From: an uncultured bacterium
Lineage (GTDB): Bacteria > Cyanobacteriota > Vampirovibrionia > Gastranaerophilales > JAILCC01
Direction: 5' to 3'
Length of the DNA: 49,028 nucleotides
Assembly (NCBI GenBank): GCA_949283935.1
Contig: CASDUJ010000001.1
Location: 1 to 49,028 of the forward strand
Shown here: one piece after another, positions 43,657 through 49,028 of the stretch
Layout: every line of letters starts with the position of its first letter
How positions within the stretch are numbered: the first letter of the stretch is position 1
Position numbers and translations under genes: made by a program
Notes under the pieces: generated by a model
The model's input: the letters and a program-made list of their open reading frames with translations, nothing else
Database searches by the model: none
What the model was told of the DNA's origin: nothing

Positions 43657-44386
43657 TACATACCTCTATTTCTTCGTAAATCTTTTTCATAGCCCCTATT
43701 TTGTCTTTTGCTTCTGTTACGGCTCTTCCAATTACAATATAATCTGCTCCCTGTTTAATTGCTAAAGTTGGTGTGGCTAAACGTTTTTGATCATTTTGAG
43801 CTGCCCATTGGGGTCTGATTCCAGGACATAAAACTTTGAAGTCTTTTCCACAAGCTTGTTTTATGATTTGAACTTCAAAAACACTTGCTACAACACCTGT
43901 TAGTCCAGATTCTTTTGCTAGTTTGGCAAGCTTTAGAGCATAATCATTTACGTCGTAATTTATTGCTAGTTCTTCGTTTAATTTTTCATTATTAATACTG
44001 GTTAAAACAGTTACGGCTAAAACAATAGGATTAGGTCTGCCTAAATTTTGAGCTGTTAAATTAGCACTTTCTACGCATTTTTTCATCATTTCACTGCCAC
44101 CTAGTGCATGTACATTAAAAAAATCAGCACCATTGTTAATTATATTCTCCGCAGCTTTGGCTACTGTGTTTGGAATATCCATTAGTTTTACGTCTAAAAA
44201 ATATTTTAGGTTTAGTTTTTTCATAAAAGAAAAAAGTTCATTACCGTTACTTGTGTAAAATTGAAGCCCTACTTTGAATATTCCAACGTAGTCTTTAAGC
44301 TCATTTATTAATATTTTTGCTTCTTCAATTGTATTGACATCTAATGCTAATACTATTTTTTCTTTGATTTTAGGATTTATTATCAT
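43646..44386 (-). CDS. pyrF: Orotidine-5'-phosphate decarboxylase
   Basis: The 246-residue TIM-barrel enzyme makes UMP from OMP. LALDVNTIEEA, the catalytic DVKLMDIPNTVAKA with its K/D set, and CPGIRPQ and YIVIGRAV bind the substrate. I use the ATG at 44386, which has GGAGAG upstream, rather than the ATG at 44398. It overlaps the end of pyrC. Confidence 0.96.
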   Translation of the reverse strand: MIINPKIKEKIVLALDVNTIEEAKILINELKDYVGIFKVGLQFYTSNGNELFSFMKKLNLKYFLDVKLMDIPNTVAKAAENIINNGADFFNVHALGGSEMMKKCVESANLTAQNLGRPNPIVLAVTVLTSINNEKLNEELAINYDVNDYALKLAKLAKESGLTGVVASVFEVQIIKQACGKDFKVLCPGIRPQWAAQNDQKRLATPTLAIKQGADYIVIGRAVTEAKDKIGAMKKIYEEIEVCNEC

Positions 44387-45548
44387 ATATCTCTCCATTT
44401 ACAATTGTCATTATTGATTTTCCGGTTAATTGTATTCCCTCAAAAGGAGTAAATTTACATTTGGATTTGAAATTTTTTCCTTGAATTGTCCACTTATAAT
44501 TAGGATCAATTATTGTTAAATTAGCTTTATTTCCTATTTCTATTTTCCCAAAATTGCTGATTCCTAGTATTTTAGTTGGATTTGTTGTGAATTTTTTTAA
44601 AATTTCACTAATTGACATAAAATTTCCTAAATAAGTTAGAGCAATTCCTAAAGCTGTTTCAAATCCAACTATTCCCATTGGTGCATCTGAGTAAGATTTC
44701 TTTTTTTCTACCAAAGTATGAGGAGCATGGTCTGTGGCTATTACATCTATTGTTCCGTCTTTTAATCCTTCTATTATTGCTAGACGGTCTTCTTCTGTCC
44801 TTAAAGGCGGGTTAACCTTATATATTGAATTTCTGGAATTTTCTGTTGTTTGTTTCAAAACAAAATAATGTGGTGCAGTTTCACAAGTTATATTTAGCCC
44901 TTCTTGTTTGGCTTTTCTAATTAAGTTAGTACTTTCTTTTGTTGATATATGAGCAAAATGGTATTTTCCTCCATTTTTTCTTATAATTTCAATTTCTTCT
45001 TTAATTGCTTCATATTCGCTTTGAGCATTCCCTCGAAGAGATATTATTTCTGCATGTGAAATAATTAAATTACCTCTTTTTAAAGCTTCAATTAAGGTTT
45101 GATGATTTTCAATTGGTTTGCCGTCATTTGAAAAAGCTATTGCTCCCGATTTTTTCAATGTGTCAAAATCAGTTAATTGGTTTGATGTAAGATTTTTTGT
45201 TACTGCGCAAATCGGAAACAAATTGTAGTTTTTGGCTTTGCTCAAAATAAAATTTAGAGTTTCTAAATTATCGTTTGCGGGATTCGTGTTTGCCATTGGA
45301 CATATGGCACAATAACCTCCGTTTATAGCAGATTCGATACCTGTTTTTATTGTTTCTTTGTACTCAAATCCAGGTTCTCTAAGGTGACAGTGCATATCTA
45401 GTAAGCCTTTGGATAATATTTTTCCTGCTAAATCTATTCCATTCGCCTTAATATGCTTGGATAGCTCTGTGATTATACCATTTTCTATTCTTACATCACA
45501 TAATTCGTTTTTTTCAATTATGTGTGCATTTTTCAAAATAAACTTCAA
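44370..45548 (-). CDS. pyrC: Dihydroorotase (class I)
   Basis: The 392-residue zinc enzyme cyclises carbamoyl aspartate. Metal-binding DMHCHLREPG lies at 51-60; later HAEIISLRG, HFAHIST and IDVIATDHAPH complete the site. GNKANLTIIDP closes the amidohydrolase core. The start is TTG after GGAGG and overlaps the pyrB stop by 4 bases. Confidence 0.96.
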   Translation of the reverse strand: MKFILKNAHIIEKNELCDVRIENGIITELSKHIKANGIDLAGKILSKGLLDMHCHLREPGFEYKETIKTGIESAINGGYCAICPMANTNPANDNLETLNFILSKAKNYNLFPICAVTKNLTSNQLTDFDTLKKSGAIAFSNDGKPIENHQTLIEALKRGNLIISHAEIISLRGNAQSEYEAIKEEIEIIRKNGGKYHFAHISTKESTNLIRKAKQEGLNITCETAPHYFVLKQTTENSRNSIYKVNPPLRTEEDRLAIIEGLKDGTIDVIATDHAPHTLVEKKKSYSDAPMGIVGFETALGIALTYLGNFMSISEILKKFTTNPTKILGISNFGKIEIGNKANLTIIDPNYKWTIQGKNFKSKCKFTPFEGIQLTGKSIMTIVNGEIYDNKS

Positions 45549-46441
45549 CTTTCGCCTCCAAGCATTTTGTTTAAAATTGCCATTCTAACAAAAACTCCAT
45601 TTTGGACTTGTTCAAGTATTGTTTGCCCTTTTTCACTGTCAATTAATTCTGATGTCATTTCTATTTCTCTGTTAACTGGGCCAGGATGCATTATTATTGC
45701 TTCTGGGGCATATTTTTCTATTATTTTTGTGTCAAGTCTGTAGTTGTTTATGTATTCTTTTTCGTCGTAATATTCTTCTATTCTTTCTTTTTGAATGCGA
45801 AGCCCCATAATTACTTTTGCATCTTCTAAGGCTTCTTTTAGTATTGGTGTGTATGTTACTTCTAAATCTTCTTTGGGCTTAAAATATTCAGGGGCACATA
45901 TTGTTATATTTGCGGCAAATTTTTTTAAAAGATTTATATTTGACTTCGCTACTCTTGAATGTTCTATATCTCCTACTATAACTACCTTTTTCCCTTCAAT
46001 TTCTTCTAAATGTTCTGTCATTGTGAAATAATCCAATAAAGCTTGAGTTGGATGTGATGCTTTTCCAGAACCGGCGTTTATAAATTTCATTGGATAATTG
46101 ATTGAATCTATCAAATTGTCAATTAAATTGTCTTCTGCGGTTCTTATTATAACCGAACTAATTCCCATAAAATATAAATTTTCTAGAGTATCCCTTATTG
46201 TTTCTCCTTTGTTTATTGAAGATATTTTTTCATTAAAATTTATTACTTCCATTCCCAATTTTTTAGCTGCAATTTCAAAAGATATTTTTGTTCTTGTTGA
46301 ATTTTCAAAAAACATTAATGCTGTCATTTTCCCCATAACTTTGGAGGATTTTATGTCAGATTTGAATTCTTTTGCGTCATCAATAATTTCATTAATTTCT
46401 TTTGGGGTAAGATTTAATATTTTTACCAAATTTTTAATCAT
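45545..46441 (-). CDS. pyrB: Aspartate carbamoyltransferase catalytic subunit
   Basis: The 298-residue enzyme condenses carbamoyl phosphate and aspartate. STRTK at 48-52 binds carbamoyl phosphate; NAGSGKASHPTQALLDY and MHPGPVNREIEM are active-site signatures. No pyrI regulatory gene is present. GGAGGG precedes the ATG; it overlaps pyrE by 8 bases. Confidence 0.97.
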   Translation of the reverse strand: MIKNLVKILNLTPKEINEIIDDAKEFKSDIKSSKVMGKMTALMFFENSTRTKISFEIAAKKLGMEVINFNEKISSINKGETIRDTLENLYFMGISSVIIRTAEDNLIDNLIDSINYPMKFINAGSGKASHPTQALLDYFTMTEHLEEIEGKKVVIVGDIEHSRVAKSNINLLKKFAANITICAPEYFKPKEDLEVTYTPILKEALEDAKVIMGLRIQKERIEEYYDEKEYINNYRLDTKIIEKYAPEAIIMHPGPVNREIEMTSELIDSEKGQTILEQVQNGVFVRMAILNKMLGGES

Positions 46442-47012
46442 TAATTTTACCCTCCTGTCTACTGCCAGGTTTTTCTATTGGAATTTTTGCTTTGCATAAA
46501 GGACAATTTTCTGGCTCGTATGTTTGGGGAGTTACTTGAGCTAGAGATATAATATTCAATCCTGTCTTTCCGCAGCTCCTGTCTACTATACAACCTATTG
46601 CTTGAATTTGTGGTTCAAATTCTTTAATTGCCTCAATTGTTTCTTTTATTGTTTTGGCTGTAGTTATAACATCTTCTACAATTACAACTTTTTCTCCTTT
46701 TGTTAGTTTGTATCCCCTTCTAAGTTGCATAACATTGTCTTTTCTTTCAACAAATAAATTCCTTTTTTGCGCTTGTTTGGCTGTTTCGTATCCAATTATT
46801 ACTGCTCCTACTGCAGGAGCTATTATTGTGTCAAAATCAATTTCTTTTAATTTTTTTGCAAGAAGCTTACCTATTTTTTCTGTTTGCTCAGGGTATTGAT
46901 ATAGTTTTGCACATTGAAAATATTCATCAGAGTGTAGCCCTGATGTAAGACAAAAATGTCCTTTTAAAAGTCCTTCAGTTTTTTCTAATATTTCTAAAAT
47001 ATCATTATCCAT
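46434..47012 (-). CDS. pyrE: Orotate phosphoribosyltransferase
   Basis: The 192-residue enzyme joins orotate to PRPP. The PRPP loop is VVIVEDVITTAKT at 109-121; GLHSDEYFQCAKLY is at the N-terminus. A Cys-containing tail (NCPLCKAKIPIEKPGSRQ) gives the longer subtype of the family. It overlaps pyrB and pyrD by 8 bases each. Confidence 0.96.
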   Translation of the reverse strand: MDNDILEILEKTEGLLKGHFCLTSGLHSDEYFQCAKLYQYPEQTEKIGKLLAKKLKEIDFDTIIAPAVGAVIIGYETAKQAQKRNLFVERKDNVMQLRRGYKLTKGEKVVIVEDVITTAKTIKETIEAIKEFEPQIQAIGCIVDRSCGKTGLNIISLAQVTPQTYEPENCPLCKAKIPIEKPGSRQEGKIND

Positions 47013-47949
47013 TATTGAAATCCTCTCTTATTTTTGCTTTTAATTCTTCGAATGATTTGAAACCATTTGTTTTAATAAATTTCGATAATTCGTCGGCTAT
47101 ATCTTCGCATATTGTAGGAATTGTAAAATTAGCTGTGCCAATTTGTACGGCATCTGCACCTATTGCAATAAATTCTATAAAATCATTAAAATTAGAAATC
47201 CCTCCCATTCCTATGATGGGAATTTCTGTGACTTCCTTTATTTGACTTATTGCTTTTAAAGCAATAGGTTTTATAGCTTTGCCTGATAGGCCTCCATTTA
47301 TCTTGGTAAAATTAAATTTACCTTCTGAAAAGTTTAATTTAATTCCCATGGCACGAACTGTATTTATTGCTGATATTATGTCTGCTCCGGCATTTTGAGC
47401 TGCTTGAGCAATTTCGCCTATCGATGTTACATTTGGGGTAAGTTTTGTAATCAGTACACCTGAAAAAATTTTTCTTGTTTCTCTTACAAGTTCGTACAAC
47501 GAAGATTTTTTTGTTCCAAATTCAATACATCCTGTCTTTACGTTTGGACAAGAAAGATTTAGCTCAATAGCTGGTATATTGTTTTCTTCACATATTTGAG
47601 CAAGTTGTAAATATTCTTCAGTAGTTGAACCTGCAATGTTTACTATGAAATTGATTTTTTCATTATGTAAAATTGGAACAATTTTACTTAAAAATTCTTG
47701 AATTCCCATATTTTCTAAACCAATGGAGTTTATCATACCAGAAGTTGTTTCCATTATTCGTTTGCCAATGTTGCCTCTGCGAGGTTGGAGTGTAATAGCT
47801 TTTGTAACAATCGCTCCAGTATTTTTGATGTTTATAAAGTCATCAAATTCATTCGCATAACCAAATGTTCCAGAAGCAGCAATAATTGGAGTATTTAGCT
47901 CTAAACGGTTTAATTTTGTTTTGAGATTGCTCTTTGCATCTAATTCCAT
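47005..47949 (-). CDS. pyrD: Dihydroorotate dehydrogenase, class 1B catalytic subunit
   Basis: The 314-residue FMN protein oxidises dihydroorotate. The class 1 base is C134 in NLSCPNVKTG; GLSGKAIKPIALKAI and GMGGISNFNDFIEFIAIGADAVQIGTA (phosphate site) follow. Presence of pyrK upstream shows it is the NAD-linked 1B type, usual in anaerobes. AAGGAG precedes the ATG. Confidence 0.97.
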   Translation of the reverse strand: MELDAKSNLKTKLNRLELNTPIIAASGTFGYANEFDDFINIKNTGAIVTKAITLQPRRGNIGKRIMETTSGMINSIGLENMGIQEFLSKIVPILHNEKINFIVNIAGSTTEEYLQLAQICEENNIPAIELNLSCPNVKTGCIEFGTKKSSLYELVRETRKIFSGVLITKLTPNVTSIGEIAQAAQNAGADIISAINTVRAMGIKLNFSEGKFNFTKINGGLSGKAIKPIALKAISQIKEVTEIPIIGMGGISNFNDFIEFIAIGADAVQIGTANFTIPTICEDIADELSKFIKTNGFKSFEELKAKIREDFNNG

Positions 47950-48689
47950 TTAATTTCATCTCCTTTAAATATAGGACCATCTTTACAAACGGTTGCGTTT
48001 TTTCCATTTTTAAGTTCAATAACACAACCTCTGCAAACCCCTATTGAACAAGCCATTTCTTTTTCCATAGCAATTTCCGTTTCAATTTTTAAATTTAATG
48101 TTTTTTCACAAATATTTTTTAAAACTATCAAAGGACCACAAGCGTAAATTTTTTGCGGGTTAAATTTTATTATCTCTTCTGATATACAATCTATAACGCT
48201 TCCTTTTTTCCCAAAACTACCATCGTCTGTTGTAATTAAATCAATATCAAGATTTTTAGGAATGCAAAATTTATTTAAAAAACCTGCAATTAGTTTGTTT
48301 TCAATAAATCTGATTTGTAGTTCTTTTCTTAGAAAATAAATTGGAGCAATTCCAACTCCTGCAGCAATAAGTAAAGATTTTTTATTCTCAATATTAAAAC
48401 CATTTCCAAATGGACCTGTAAAATTGATTTTATCATCAGATTTAAGATTACTAATGTAACGAGTACCTTCTCCCTTAGTTTTGAAAAGAATAGTAAAAGT
48501 ATTTTTGTCAATGTCCATAACACTAAAAGGTCTTCTTAAAGTTAAATCTCCGCATAATATTGAAACAAATTGACCTGGAACAATTTCAAAATTTTTTGCA
48601 TATATCTTTATGTAAAATAAATTATCTGCAGCCTGCGTAAGCTCTACAACTTTTCCTGTGTGTATTTTCCTAAATATTTTTACTGACAT
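47940..48689 (-). CDS. pyrK: Dihydroorotate dehydrogenase electron-transfer subunit
   Basis: The 249-residue subunit carries FAD and a [2Fe-2S] cluster that pass electrons from PyrD to NAD+. RRPFSV at 52-57 is the FAD motif, LIAAGVGIAPIYF the nucleotide motif, and the last part has the four cluster cysteines in MACSIGVCRGCV and VCKDGP. I use the ATG at 48689 with GGGGGAA just upstream; a longer frame has no support. It is the first gene of the pyr operon. Confidence 0.95.
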   Translation of the reverse strand: MSVKIFRKIHTGKVVELTQAADNLFYIKIYAKNFEIVPGQFVSILCGDLTLRRPFSVMDIDKNTFTILFKTKGEGTRYISNLKSDDKINFTGPFGNGFNIENKKSLLIAAGVGIAPIYFLRKELQIRFIENKLIAGFLNKFCIPKNLDIDLITTDDGSFGKKGSVIDCISEEIIKFNPQKIYACGPLIVLKNICEKTLNLKIETEIAMEKEMACSIGVCRGCVIELKNGKNATVCKDGPIFKGDEIKWN

Positions 48690-48703
48690 ATTCCCCCTGA
48701 AAC

Positions 48704-48732
48704 AAAAAAAGAAAAGCAATTGCTTTTCTTTT
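48704..48732 (-). terminator. Leader terminator (candidate attenuator) of the pyr operon
   Basis: On the minus strand AAAAGAAAAGC and GCTTTTCTTTT form an 11-bp stem around AATT, and the run of seven T follows. It lies between the predicted promoter (48800-48827) and the pyrK ribosome site (48691-48697), the position of an attenuator. Confidence 0.7.
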
Positions 48733-48769
48733 ACGATAAAATATTAAATTTTAATATTAAGTAATTCAT
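48731..48769 (-). other. Candidate pyr leader peptide
   Basis: On the minus strand an ATG at 48769 opens 12 codons (MNYLILKFNILS) rich in U/A, with the stop at 48731-48733 touching the terminator stem. A second frame from ATG 48788 gives 14 codons ending at 48744. Ribosome sites are weak for both. A 9-bp A/U hairpin (AATATTAAA/TTTAATATT) lies at about 48740-48758. Confidence 0.35.
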
Positions 48770-48799
48770 TTCTGTTTACCAAGTCCATTTTCTACTATT

Positions 48800-48827
48800 A
48801 TTATCAAAACATGGTTGCTTCAGTCAA
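48800..48827 (-). promoter_or_regulatory. Promoter of the pyr operon
   Basis: On the minus strand TTGACT (48827-48822) and GATAAT (48805-48800), each 5 of 6 to consensus, are 16 bases apart. The start would be near 48793, giving a leader of about 100 bases before pyrK. Confidence 0.65.
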
Positions 48828-48864
48828 GATAATTTACAATATCTTTACACATTAAGGATAATAC

Positions 48865-48891
48865 TAAAGTATAAAAAAAATCAAACGAAAA
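48865..48891 (+). promoter_or_regulatory. Sigma-28-like promoter of right flagellin gene
   Basis: TAAAGTAT (48865-48872) matches the sigma-28 -35 TAAAGTTT at 7 of 8, and AACGAAAA (48884-48891) matches GCCGATAA at 5 of 8, with the canonical 11-base spacer. The left copy has one A fewer, a 10-base spacer. Confidence 0.5.
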
Positions 48892-48988
48892 TAGACTGTA
48901 AACTTGCTAGAAAAGGCAAGATAATAATAGTGTACCGAAATTGTTTCTAAGGGTACAAAACGTTACTTGGAAAAAAGAATAGCAAAAA

Positions 48989-49028
48989 ATGATAACAGTC
49001 AATACGAATGTTACGTCGATTCTTACGC
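48989..49028 (+). CDS. Flagellin, N-terminal fragment cut by the window end
   Basis: The ATG at 48989 opens MITVNTNVTSILT, identical to the start of the left remnant and typical of flagellin N-termini. Only 13 codons lie in the window, so whether this copy is intact cannot be judged. The leader and promoter are less damaged than in the left copy. Confidence 0.75.
   Translation, partial: MITVNTNVTSILT

Larger units (their letters stand above)
48865..49028 (+). repeat. Right copy of flagellin leader repeat
   Basis: Inverted near-copy of 940-1100. It holds CTTGC/GCAAG and GTACC/GGTAC stems in the leader; the second stem is broken by a substitution in the left copy. Confidence 0.9.

Noticed and set aside
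1-49028. CRISPR array, insertion sequence or prophage
   Set aside because: No regularly spaced repeats, transposase, integrase or phage structural genes were seen; the repeated ends are flagellin leaders.

Overview
The window is a strongly A+T-rich bacterial segment, gene-dense and almost wholly chromosomal housekeeping in character. The standard code, TTG starts used with good Shine-Dalgarno sites, Gram-negative traits (a TonB-like protein, a Slt-type transglycosylase, UmuC) and a short N-terminal 'xxFKG/S' motif on several unrelated proteins (a sigma factor and two orphan proteins) together suggest a gut-type non-photosynthetic cyanobacterial relative (Gastranaerophilales / 'Melainabacteria'). 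That placement is inference; no rRNA gene is present to settle it.

Layout. 1-1100: minus-strand remains of a flagellin gene carrying a GLUG-repeat insert, with its leader. 1112-6054 (minus): umuC, a small Cys protein, dprA, topA. 6126-8191 (minus): a perR-rubrerythrin operon with a clear operator, then a sigma-70 family factor. 8224-11892 (minus): uvrB-folK-flavoprotein operon. 12012-12955 (minus): cobO and a small secreted protein. 13059-14909 (plus): ribE-ribBA. 14961-17710 (minus): DUF4127 protein, secreted protein, a 52-aa small gene and a zinc-ribbon protein. 17783-22011 (plus): promoter and structured leader, two orphan membrane proteins, an organophosphate antiporter and a DUF115-like protein. 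22179-24620 (plus): trpS, a duplicated 'FWGVP' protein and a BcrAD/HgdC-like ATPase. 24625-26289 (minus): tRNA-Cys, a BlaI-type regulator with a downstream gene, a lipoprotein and HU. 26499-32513 (minus): transglycosylase, 5'-nucleotidase, FkbM methyltransferase and MFS exporter. 32714-36245 (plus): class II photolyase, then rpsF-ssb-rpsR-(Tic20-like)-pth, with tRNA-Ala on the minus strand between them. 36248-39295 (minus): small Cys protein, TonB-like protein, small FKG protein. 39359-48689 (minus): a complete UMP operon pyrK-D-E-B-C-F-carA-carB behind a promoter and a terminator-like attenuator. 48865-49028 (plus): start of a second flagellin gene whose leader is an inverted near-copy of the one at 940-1100.

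How it fits together: the pyr operon encodes every step from bicarbonate and glutamine to UMP; perR-rbr is a peroxide-stress unit; uvrB, umuC, dprA, topA, ssb and the photolyase give a DNA repair and topology theme. The two outward-facing flagellin ends suggest a multi-copy flagellin family whose repeats bound this segment. The least explained parts are the FWGVP/HgdC-like gene pair, the structured-leader membrane pair, the GLUG flagellin remnant and the pyr leader.
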